Positions 1-7,440 of a stretch of DNA of 64,000 nt are shown here, one piece after another. The translations under genes and the position numbers were made by a program. The stretch is from Oleispira antarctica RB-8 (lineage in GTDB: Bacteria; Pseudomonadota; Gammaproteobacteria; Pseudomonadales; Oceanobacteraceae): assembly GCA_000967895.1 (NCBI GenBank), contig FO203512.1, forward strand, positions 1,065,582 through 1,129,581, written 5' to 3'. How positions within the stretch are numbered: position 1 is the stretch's first letter; the number at the start of each line of letters is the position of its first letter. Below the pieces are notes generated by a model. That model was not told the DNA's origin. It made no database searches and saw only the letters and a list, made by a program, of their open reading frames with translations.

Positions 1-614
1 CCGGTTAAAGTGGGTACGTTATTAGTATCGTAAAAAGTAGCATTAATTGCGTCAATATCAGCAGCTGCATTAATATTGGAATCGTGCCCTAAAACAATAC
101 CGACGACGGCTCTTAATGATTGACTGACTTGCTGTTTCTGTTCGGCGATACGATTTAAAAAACGATCGATTTGATTCTGAACTTCTTCTGGAGGATAGTT
201 CTTGGCAACGGTATTAAATTCACGCTCTGCTGCGGGTAGGTTGTTTAAGAAAAAATAACAGCGGGCCAGCTCTAAGCGAAAACGGAGATTGTTGGGGTAG
301 GCTTCTAGTAGGCGCTCAAAAGGAAATATCGCTTGATTGTAATGCTCTGTTTGCGCTGCCGCCAATGCGAAGTTGAAATCAAATTGTTCATCACCTTCCC
401 AGTTAGAATACATACTGAGACCTAATTGATAAGCGAGCGCAAACTGAGCGTTTTCGATAAGCTCAGTGAGTTGAGCAGGTTGCGGATCATTTTCTACATC
501 ACTCAAGCTTGTTTCAATAGCGCCTGCATGATTCGAGTCGTTTGCATCAGCGGCATAAATTGGGGCGCTTAGTAAGCTGAAAGTTAGTAATGAGGCGAAA
601 AAGGGTCCATTCAC
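1..614 (-). CDS. Outer-membrane TPR/beta-barrel protein, surface lipoprotein assembly modifier (DUF560)-like, partial
   Basis: The 5' part of a gene running off the left edge; about 204 codons are visible. I place the start at GTG (614-612), with AGGA about 8 bases upstream; the nearby ATG is in another frame and stops after 8 codons. Residues 1-21 form a signal peptide ending in a YAA-type site. Residues 90-170 look like TPR helices (ELARCYFFLNNLPAAEREF), followed by a GHDSNINAA motif. That layout, TPR region then a G-x-DSN-x-N entry into a C-terminal barrel, is typical of Slam-like proteins that move lipoproteins to the cell surface. The barrel is outside the window. The family call is motif-based and moderate; a generic TPR-containing outer-membrane protein is the alternative. 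Confidence 0.6.
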   Translation of the reverse strand, partial: MNGPFFASLLTFSLLSAPIYAADANDSNHAGAIETSLSDVENDPQPAQLTELIENAQFALAYQLGLSMYSNWEGDEQFDFNFALAAAQTEHYNQAIFPFERLLEAYPNNLRFRLELARCYFFLNNLPAAEREFNTVAKNYPPEEVQNQIDRFLNRIAEQKQQVSQSLRAVVGIVLGHDSNINAAADIDAINATFYDTNNVPTLT

Positions 615-740
615 AATATGATCCTATCAGGCTAGGCAAAATTATTTGAAAATACTGCTCTAAGTATGGCTTAAAAAACTATCCTTATTAATACAAGGTG
701 CACAGACTAGGTCAATCTTGCACGTAAGTCAGGATAAAGT

Positions 741-1178
741 ATGAAAAAAACAACGGGGTTAAGCCATGCTCATATTCAAATGGTCCTACAGAAAATACCT
801 TTCTTTAGAGGGTTTATGCCGGATGAGCGAGAACGACTAGCCACAGAGCAGGACAGTTTTGTGGTTGCTCAGCCGAAAGAGTTGATTGTTTTAAAAGGTT
901 CTATGGAACGATCTTTTTATATCTTATTGTCTGGTGTCGTCGAGGTGATCGATAGAGAAGGCCGCAAACCTATTTTTGAATTAATACCAGGTGATTTTTT
1001 TGGCGAAATTAGCTTTCTTTCTGAAACTCCTAGAACAGCAAGTGTTCGGGCGCAAGATGTCTGTATCTTAATGAGAATTGATCAGCAGTTAATGAGCCGA
1101 TTACGATCAGAAATGCGTGAAAAAATAAAAGATCAGCTGATTGATAAGTTGGTAAAAAGAATTTTATCACAAGGTTAA
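741..1178 (+). CDS. Single-domain cyclic nucleotide-binding protein
   Basis: 145 residues forming one cyclic-nucleotide-binding fold (about residues 15-130). The phosphate-binding cassette is clear: GDFFGEISFLSETPRTASV, with the FGE and R-T-A-S elements that contact cAMP or cGMP in CRP and PKA-type domains. There is no helix-turn-helix, no membrane segment and no output domain, only a short basic C-terminal helix, so it is not a CRP/FNR transcription factor. It may act through a partner protein. It is divergent from the outer-membrane gene on its left, with 126 bases between the two starts. Ligand binding is a family expectation, not shown. Confidence 0.8.
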   Translation: MKKTTGLSHAHIQMVLQKIPFFRGFMPDERERLATEQDSFVVAQPKELIVLKGSMERSFYILLSGVVEVIDREGRKPIFELIPGDFFGEISFLSETPRTASVRAQDVCILMRIDQQLMSRLRSEMREKIKDQLIDKLVKRILSQG

Positions 1179-1222
1179 TTCCGATTCTAAGTACGGCAAA
1201 GTGAATTGAAATAGGTTGATTT

Positions 1223-1236
1223 TTGATCTAGATCAA
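1223..1236. promoter_or_regulatory. FNR/Anr box, distal
   Basis: TTGATCTAGATCAA is a perfect match to the FNR/Anr consensus TTGAT-N4-ATCAA. Its centre lies exactly 50 bp upstream of the second box. It sits between the cyclic-nucleotide-binding gene and the small membrane protein gene at 1417, so the downstream gene is the likely target. Confidence 0.8.
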
Positions 1237-1272
1237 CTTTCATATTTGATTTGTCAATATGGCATTAGAACG

Positions 1273-1286
1273 TTGATCCAGATCAA
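1273..1286. promoter_or_regulatory. FNR/Anr box, proximal, with candidate promoter
   Basis: TTGATCCAGATCAA is a second perfect FNR/Anr site. A -10-like TAATCT lies at 1308-1313. A transcript starting near 1320 would put this box at about -41.5, the class II activation position. No good -35 hexamer is visible, as expected for an activator-dependent promoter. Together the two boxes predict induction at low oxygen. Confidence 0.8.
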
Positions 1287-1416
1287 AAAAAATCCCCACC
1301 TACTTGTTAATCTAATGTTATCAAATCATTTAGCAATAGCCTTATAAGTAATCGCGAATAGGTTGTTGTGATATGTGAAAGCTGAATATTAGAATTGGAT
1401 AAGAGAGGTACACGTT

Positions 1417-1557
1417 ATGTATATGGATGAAGTTGTTTTTGCTGGTTTATTAATTGTATTCCTAACATGCGCATTTTTTGGTGGCTTTTACGCAATGATT
1501 AGACGAGACATTGCGAAGAAAGGAACTGGTGCTCCAGACTCTAAGCCTACTCTTTAA
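1417..1557 (+). CDS. Small single-pass membrane protein, CcoM-like (putative cbb3 oxidase accessory subunit)
   Basis: A 46-codon gene, ATG to TAA, with AAGAGAGG about 8 bases before the start. The product has an acidic N-terminus (MYMDEVVFAG), one hydrophobic helix at about residues 7-28, then basic RRDIAKK and a short polar tail. Size, N-terminal pattern and topology recall CcoM, the small subunit that stabilises cbb3 cytochrome oxidase in Pseudomonas. The two FNR/Anr boxes upstream fit a role in micro-oxic respiration. No other cbb3 genes are in the window. The gene is well supported; the CcoM identity rests on remembered family features and remains tentative. Confidence 0.6.
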   Translation: MYMDEVVFAGLLIVFLTCAFFGGFYAMIRRDIAKKGTGAPDSKPTL

Positions 1558-1682
1558 TTTACCTATTTCTGTGCTGAGTACCTTGCTCGGGCCTCAAAAT
1601 ATTTTGATGGCCTTTTTTTTCGTTTTAAATTCTTATAAAGTCTTCATAATAGCGGCATACTTCTTTGAGTCTTTCTTTTCTC

Positions 1683-3152
1683 ATGCGGCCTATTATCTCC
1701 TTCCTGTTTCTACTTTTAAATCTGTCTTGCACTGCCATTGCTGATTCTTTGCTTAAAAAACACTGGTATCAGCAAGGTGATCGCTGGTTAAACGATAAAG
1801 TTCAATTCCTTGAAGCATCGATTAAAACTCAATCCGATACTCCCGACAACGCGGCTGCAAAAAATATTATTCTCTTTATTGGTGATGGTATGAGCATTAC
1901 TACATTAACCGCTGCTAGAATTTGGCAAGGTCAGCAGCAAGGGTTGTTGGGGGAAGAGCACTTTCTACACTTTGAGACATTTCCTTATACAGCATTGATA
2001 AAAACGTATAACAGCAACCAGCAAACTCCTGACTCTGCAGGCACCATGAGCGCGATAATGACGGGGGTGAAAACCCGTGCCGGTGTTATAAGTATGGGCC
2101 CAGAGCAAGATAGAACGGATTGTAAGGGCAGTGCACAGCATAATCAGAAGACACTTCTAGAGTGGGGATATGAGCAGAATTTTGATACGGGTATTGTCAC
2201 CACGGCACGGCTCACACATGCAACGCCCGCGGCAACTTATGCTCATAGTCCTGATCGAGTTTGGGAAGGTGATTACGATCGCCATTTGAATGCGTATTGG
2301 TATGGTTGTGATTCTATTGCTAAACAGTTGATTGAAGGGGCTTTTCCTGCGGGATTAGATTTAGCGTTAGGCGGTGGCGCTTCTCGACTTGAAAATTATT
2401 ATGATTCATTCCAACAGCAGTTCCCTGCGGGACATTTATTAAACAATCAACGAGACTTACTTGAATGGAATACTGCTACACAGCCGCAATCTGAAGACGG
2501 CCCTGTGCTTGGGGTATTTTCATCTGAGCACATGGATTTTGAAATGGATCGACGCCGTGAGCAACCATCGTTGCAGCAAATGACGCAGAAGGCGATTGAG
2601 TATTTTGAAGGACGGAACAAAAATTATTTATTAGTAATTGAAAGCGCACGTATTGATCATGCTCATCACAATGGCAATGCCGCGCGGGCGTTAGCAGAAA
2701 CGGCTATGTTAGCCGACAGTGTTCAGCTCGCAGATGACATGACAAAAGATGATGATACGCTCATTATCGTGACGGCAGATCATAGTCATACTTTTGTGAT
2801 GGCGGGTTACCCTAAACGTGGAAATTCTATTCTGGGTATTTCTAAAAACCAAAAAAATGAAGTTGTGCTCGCCAATGACGGCATGCCTTATACCAGCTTG
2901 GGATATGCCAATGGCAAAGCCAGTGGGCGTAAGGAATCTACCGAGCACTTTGCTAGTAGTGAAGACAAAAATTTTCATCAAGAAGTCGGTATTGCGCTAC
3001 CATTAGAAACCCATGGCAGTGATGATGTGGCTTTGCATGCAAAAGGCCCAGGGGCTTATTTATTTTCAGGTTTAATGGAGCAGAATGAGATTTTTCATAC
3101 CATGTTGCAGGCGCTTTCCCGTGCTGACATGTCTGCAGAGGATTCTCAATAA
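1683..3152 (+). CDS. Alkaline phosphatase, PhoA family (exported)
   Basis: Secreted phosphomonoesterase. I prefer ATG 1683 over an upstream TTG at 1665, since the signal peptide then begins MRPIISFLFLLL and ends at an AIA site near residue 20. PhoA-family motifs are in order: metal-binding FIGDGMS, the nucleophile in TPDSAGT (Ser118), THATPAAT, IDHAHHNG, TADHSHT and a C-terminal ETHGSDD. At about 489 residues it has full family length. It ends in TAATG overlapping the next phosphatase, so the two are translationally coupled. Role: releasing phosphate from organic phosphates in the periplasm. No convincing Pho box is visible upstream. Confidence 0.92.
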   Translation: MRPIISFLFLLLNLSCTAIADSLLKKHWYQQGDRWLNDKVQFLEASIKTQSDTPDNAAAKNIILFIGDGMSITTLTAARIWQGQQQGLLGEEHFLHFETFPYTALIKTYNSNQQTPDSAGTMSAIMTGVKTRAGVISMGPEQDRTDCKGSAQHNQKTLLEWGYEQNFDTGIVTTARLTHATPAATYAHSPDRVWEGDYDRHLNAYWYGCDSIAKQLIEGAFPAGLDLALGGGASRLENYYDSFQQQFPAGHLLNNQRDLLEWNTATQPQSEDGPVLGVFSSEHMDFEMDRRREQPSLQQMTQKAIEYFEGRNKNYLLVIESARIDHAHHNGNAARALAETAMLADSVQLADDMTKDDDTLIIVTADHSHTFVMAGYPKRGNSILGISKNQKNEVVLANDGMPYTSLGYANGKASGRKESTEHFASSEDKNFHQEVGIALPLETHGSDDVALHAKGPGAYLFSGLMEQNEIFHTMLQALSRADMSAEDSQ

Positions 3153-4684
3153 TGAAATTTATTAAGGTCTGTGCCGTTGCGGTATTTTTAATATCTTGTA
3201 CTTCTGATATTTCCTTTGATACATCTGCCAGAGAAGAAATGAAAGATTCGCGTACTGCTGCGCAATGGTATCAGCAAGGTAGAGAAAGCGTACAAAAGAG
3301 AAAAGCGGCGGTTACCAAAAACTCAAACTCAATTAATACGACTAAAGCCAAAAATATTATCTTTGTATTAGGTGATGGCATGGGGGTGAGTACACTGACC
3401 GCAGCGAGAATTTATGTGGGTCAGCAGCAAGGTTTATTAGGGGAAGAGTTTGCCCTCAGCTTTGAAGAGTTTCCATATTCAGCCTTGATAAAAACCTACA
3501 ATGTTGATCTACAAACGCCAGATTCCGCAGGCACCATGTCGGCATTGATGACGGGTGTGAAAACTAATGAAGGCATTATTAGTTTGCCTGATTCGGTTCA
3601 GCGTGGTGATTGTGCTTCCATTTCCCAAGAAATATTACCAACCTTCATCGATCTTGCTAAAGCCAAAGGAAAGAGCACCGCGATGATCACGACTGCAAGG
3701 GTTACTCATGCAACTCCAGCAACGACCTATGCTCATAGTGTCGATAGAAATTGGGAAAGCGATGAGGCTATTCCTAATGCTGAAAAAGAACGGGGTTGCA
3801 CTGATATCGCTAGCCAATTTGTTGATAATAAACAGCACTCTTTGGATATTTTATTCGGTGGCGGTCGTCGTCATTTTTTGCCAAAAGAAGACGGTGGTAA
3901 GCGCAGTGATAATAGGAATTTGATTGAAGAGTGGCAGCAGCGAGGACGCTATGTTTCAGATCTAGAGGCACTAAAAGGCTTAGAAGCGTTAGAAAAATCA
4001 CCAACGTTAGATGAGTCAGTGTCTAATCAGATACAACCTTGGTTGGGCTTATTTTCACATTCGCACATGGATTATGCTTACCAGCGTCCACCTCAACAGC
4101 CATCATTACAGCAGATGACAGAGGTTGCGTTAACGCGCCTGCAGAAAAATAAGCAAGGGTATGCATTGGTGATCGAAGCAGGGCGGATTGATCATGGTCA
4201 TCACGATGGCACCGCGTATAAAGCCCTAACCGAAACTCAAGAGTTGCATGAAACAGTGGCGTGGTTATTAACGCAAGTCGATACTAAAGAGACATTAATC
4301 ATCGTCACTGCCGATCATAGCCATACATTAACCTTGGCGGGCTATGCAACCCGCGGCAACCCAATATTGGGCGATGTCGTGTCTAATGATGCTAAGGGAT
4401 ACCCAAAGCGCAAAGCAAGCTTAGATCTTACGGGTCAGCCCTATACCTCGTTAGGTTATCGCGATGGCCCAGGTGCAATTCATGGCTCAGGCGAAGATCA
4501 TTTAAGCGAAAATACTTTAGCCAAAGATGATCCTAATTACCGGCAAGCGGCTCTCGTGCCCATGGACTATGAAACCCATGGTGGCGAAGATGTCGCGTTA
4601 TATGCGATTGGGCCGCAATCGCAGCTATTTTCAGGAACCCTTGAACAGCATTGGGTTTTTCATGCTTTAAAGTATGCGATGTGA
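3152..4684 (+). CDS. Alkaline phosphatase, PhoA family (predicted lipoprotein)
   Basis: 510 residues, starting one base inside the stop of the previous phosphatase. The N-terminus (MKFIKVCAVAVFLISC) has a lipobox, L-I-S-C, so this copy is probably a lipoprotein anchored in the envelope. Catalytic motifs match those of its neighbour: VLGDGMG, TPDSAGT (Ser125), IDHGHHDG, TADHSHT and ETHGGED. The pair clearly comes from a tandem duplication, and the two have diverged in targeting. Substrate preference may differ; nothing in the sequence settles that. Confidence 0.92.
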   Translation: MKFIKVCAVAVFLISCTSDISFDTSAREEMKDSRTAAQWYQQGRESVQKRKAAVTKNSNSINTTKAKNIIFVLGDGMGVSTLTAARIYVGQQQGLLGEEFALSFEEFPYSALIKTYNVDLQTPDSAGTMSALMTGVKTNEGIISLPDSVQRGDCASISQEILPTFIDLAKAKGKSTAMITTARVTHATPATTYAHSVDRNWESDEAIPNAEKERGCTDIASQFVDNKQHSLDILFGGGRRHFLPKEDGGKRSDNRNLIEEWQQRGRYVSDLEALKGLEALEKSPTLDESVSNQIQPWLGLFSHSHMDYAYQRPPQQPSLQQMTEVALTRLQKNKQGYALVIEAGRIDHGHHDGTAYKALTETQELHETVAWLLTQVDTKETLIIVTADHSHTLTLAGYATRGNPILGDVVSNDAKGYPKRKASLDLTGQPYTSLGYRDGPGAIHGSGEDHLSENTLAKDDPNYRQAALVPMDYETHGGEDVALYAIGPQSQLFSGTLEQHWVFHALKYAM

Positions 4685-4722
4685 GTCGTCTAAATAATAT
4701 TAAACATTAAGGCGACTAAAAC

Positions 4723-5496
4723 GTGTCTACTTTTAAATTACAGAAATTCTCTGTTAAGCAAACAGTCTCGGGAATGAAAGTCTGTTCAGATAGCTTATTA
4801 TTTGGTGCTTTCATTCCCGTTGCTAATGCGAAACGAATTTTAGACATTGGTGCAGGAACGGGCTTGTTATCTTTAATGCAAGCGCAGAAATGCTCTGAAA
4901 TATCCCCTACAATTGTTGAATCCATTACGGCTGTAGAAATTACTCAAGAAGGTGCAGAAGAGGCAGCAGAAAATTTTTATGCTAGTTCTTGGCATTCATT
5001 ATTAAACATCGTGCATCAAGATATCCAGAGCTTTGCGGATAAATCATTAGTTAAATCGAATGAAAAATATGATCTGATTATCTGTAATCCACCGTTTTTT
5101 TCTCAGCACAGTCCGACGAGTTCAGATAACAATCTTAGGCATATCGCTCGGCATACAGACTGCCTGACATATAAAGACTTATGCGCATCCATTGCTAAGT
5201 TATTAACAAAAGAGGGGGTAGCGTACTTATTATTGCCTGTAGCTATAAAGCAAGAAATTATCCTTTCTTTTGCCGACGTTGGTTTAGGTGTATCAGAAAT
5301 CATCGATATATCTGAAAGTGAACATCATGCGGCTAAAGTTATGATGATAAAAGTGTCTTTCTGCTTTAATGAAGAAAATAAAATATCGAATACCATGTAT
5401 AAATTCAGTTCGCATGATTGTCATACTCATCAAGTGAAACAGTATTTATCTCCGTTTTTATTAAGATATAAAAAAACAATTAAATCGAGAAAATAG
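4723..5496 (+). CDS. trmN6: tRNA1(Val) A37 N6-methyltransferase TrmN6 (YfiC)
   Basis: S-adenosylmethionine-dependent methyltransferase of 257 residues with a GTG start. The Rossmann SAM-binding motif is ILDIGAGTGLLSLM (about residues 40-52), and the N6-adenine catalytic motif is NPPFF (about residue 124). The N-terminal FSVKQTVSGMKVCSDSLLF is characteristic of the YfiC group, which methylates A37 in tRNA1(Val). Slightly longer than the E. coli protein (245). The downstream space contains an inverted repeat (ACTTTGCAGG / CCTGTAAAGT, about 5513-5544) without a T-run, a weak terminator at best. Confidence 0.85.
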   Translation: MSTFKLQKFSVKQTVSGMKVCSDSLLFGAFIPVANAKRILDIGAGTGLLSLMQAQKCSEISPTIVESITAVEITQEGAEEAAENFYASSWHSLLNIVHQDIQSFADKSLVKSNEKYDLIICNPPFFSQHSPTSSDNNLRHIARHTDCLTYKDLCASIAKLLTKEGVAYLLLPVAIKQEIILSFADVGLGVSEIIDISESEHHAAKVMMIKVSFCFNEENKISNTMYKFSSHDCHTHQVKQYLSPFLLRYKKTIKSRK

Positions 5497-5574
5497 AGAC
5501 AGTCTATTTAACTTTGCAGGTTGATTAGCCTCCCTGTAAAGTAACCCGTTATTGATAAAATATTGGTTATTATC

Positions 5575-6405
5575 GTGAACATTACACAATCAAGTACTCG
5601 TTACCCGCTGGGGCTCATCGTCAATCAAGAGCTGGTGGCTTCTTTTGCCAGTAAACGCGGTATTTTTGTGACCAGCGTTTTTATTCTAACGTGGACTTGG
5701 CTGCTTTTTTACCCCATTAGTTTTGCCGCAGAAGCGATGAAAAACTCACAAGGTGGCTCATTAATATTTGCTGCTTTAAGCCTTCTTGGTTTGGAGTCGT
5801 TAAAAAATTGGTCAATGGCAGAGTTCGCGGTCTATTGGGTCGTCGCTTTATATTTATTTCCTGCGTTCAGTTTATTGATGGCCTCCGATCAAATGATTTC
5901 TGAACGAAAACGTGGAGGACTACGATTTTTAACCTTGCGCTGCAGTCGTGCACATATTTTCTTTGGTCGATTTATCGGACACATGCTGATACAACTGTTC
6001 TTATTGATCGCGACTCTCGGCATTACCTATACATTATTACTGCTCAATAATTCTCAGTATTGGTTAGAAGGATTGCAAATATTACCGTTATTACTGTTTA
6101 ATTTAATATGGGCAACGAGCCCTTTTGTTGCGCTGATGAGTCTATTGTCTGTTGTCATAAACTCCGTTCGGATATCCATTTTAGTCGCGATTATTATTAT
6201 TGTACTCGCAGGGCTTATTATTAATTATGCCGCGTCGTATTTTCCTTTTTTATCTTTGTTAAGTTATTGGATTCCTGGAACGCAGATCGCACAGATGGCA
6301 CAAATCAGTCCTAGTGCGGCATTGTCTTCATTGTGGAACCCTGCCATGCAAACGTTGGGGTTTTTAGTATTAGGCTATGGCTTATTTAAGAGGCAGGCAA
6401 TATGA
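5575..6405 (+). CDS. ABC-2 type transporter permease
   Basis: Integral membrane protein of about 276 residues with six likely membrane segments, the first at about residues 25-50 after a cytoplasmic N-terminus. The stretch MASDQMISERKRGGLRFLTLRCSR resembles the cytoplasmic coupling segment of ABC-2 permeases of the NosY/YhfK sort. Either GTG 5575 or TTG 5563 could start it, and neither has a clear ribosome site. It overlaps the ATPase gene by four bases (ATGA), so the two form one exporter. The substrate cannot be read from the sequence. Confidence 0.8.
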   Translation: MNITQSSTRYPLGLIVNQELVASFASKRGIFVTSVFILTWTWLLFYPISFAAEAMKNSQGGSLIFAALSLLGLESLKNWSMAEFAVYWVVALYLFPAFSLLMASDQMISERKRGGLRFLTLRCSRAHIFFGRFIGHMLIQLFLLIATLGITYTLLLLNNSQYWLEGLQILPLLLFNLIWATSPFVALMSLLSVVINSVRISILVAIIIIVLAGLIINYAASYFPFLSLLSYWIPGTQIAQMAQISPSAALSSLWNPAMQTLGFLVLGYGLFKRQAI

Positions 6406-7313
6406 GTGCTTTAATTGAATGCCAAAATTTGACCAAAGCGTATGGCAATAAAAAAGCGTTAAATAACATCAGCTTTGAAATTCAATCAGGTCAGCCGATC
6501 GCCTTGGTCGGCCCTAATGGTGCTGGCAAAAGTACCTTATTTGGAATTCTCGCGGGTTATATACCGGCAACGTCAGGTGAGGCTAAAATTCTAGGGCATA
6601 ATGTCGGTAGCCCAGAATTAATCGGTCGTATTGGCGCTCTGCCACAAGACGCACTGTTTAATCCGAATCTTACCATTCAGCAGCAGCTTAGTTTTCTTGC
6701 TCGGCTACAAGGCTTTGGACGAAGTAAGGCTTTTAAAGAAGCGGCTCGAGTTTTAGAATTGATGCAGCTAGCTGATACAGCAAAAGAGAAAATAACCGCA
6801 TTAAGCCACGGTATGAAAAAACGGGTCGCCATTGCCCAAGCATTAATGGGTGAACCTGAGCTGGTGCTTTTAGATGAGCCTACGGCAGGCTTAGATCCAG
6901 AAAATGCACGTAATATTCGACAACAAGTGATGGCCTTATCGGATGAAACTACGTTTGTGATTAGTTCTCATAATTTAGAGGAGTTAGAGCGCTTGTGCGA
7001 GCAGGTTCTGTACCTCGATCAAGGGGAATTAAAAGCACAACACATCATTGGGCAGCAAACAGAACAGCAAACCCTATCGTATTTAACCGTGCGATTAGTG
7101 GTTAAAAATACCGCTATCGTGTCTAACATTAAGCAGTTAACTGCGGTTTCCCAAATAGAGTTAAAACAGGGGGATGAGTTAGTCATAGGTTATAACTCCA
7201 GCGAAAATCCAATACTCGATCAACAGCTATTGCAGCTATTGGCGCAGCACAAGGTTCCTTATCGCCAGATAACTCATGGTCAGTCGTTAGAGGATCAGCT
7301 TTTTATGAAATAA
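6402..7313 (+). CDS. ABC transporter ATP-binding protein
   Basis: 303-residue ATPase partner of the permease. Motifs: Walker A GPNGAGKST (about residues 36-44), Q-loop LPQDAL, signature LSHGMKKR, Walker B LVLLDEPTAGLDP and switch histidine ISSHN. The degenerate signature (LSHGM for LSGGQ) is common in CcmA/NosF-like export ATPases. About 90 extra residues after the nucleotide-binding domain are typical of ABC-2 exporters. Translationally coupled to the permease. Confidence 0.9.
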   Translation: MSALIECQNLTKAYGNKKALNNISFEIQSGQPIALVGPNGAGKSTLFGILAGYIPATSGEAKILGHNVGSPELIGRIGALPQDALFNPNLTIQQQLSFLARLQGFGRSKAFKEAARVLELMQLADTAKEKITALSHGMKKRVAIAQALMGEPELVLLDEPTAGLDPENARNIRQQVMALSDETTFVISSHNLEELERLCEQVLYLDQGELKAQHIIGQQTEQQTLSYLTVRLVVKNTAIVSNIKQLTAVSQIELKQGDELVIGYNSSENPILDQQLLQLLAQHKVPYRQITHGQSLEDQLFMK

Positions 7314-7440
7314 CAGGCAGAAAGCCTCGTGTATTTTGACCAAGTTCAGGAATAACCGTAGATGGTTAACATGTAGATGATTATTGCCGGTTGAGTAGGT
7401 ACAATCATAGGTCACTTTATTGCATAGTCGATCTTGATCC

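Noticed and set aside
1665-1682. TTG start 18 bases upstream of the first phosphatase
   Set aside because: ATG 1683 gives a clean signal peptide, and TTG has no better ribosome site.
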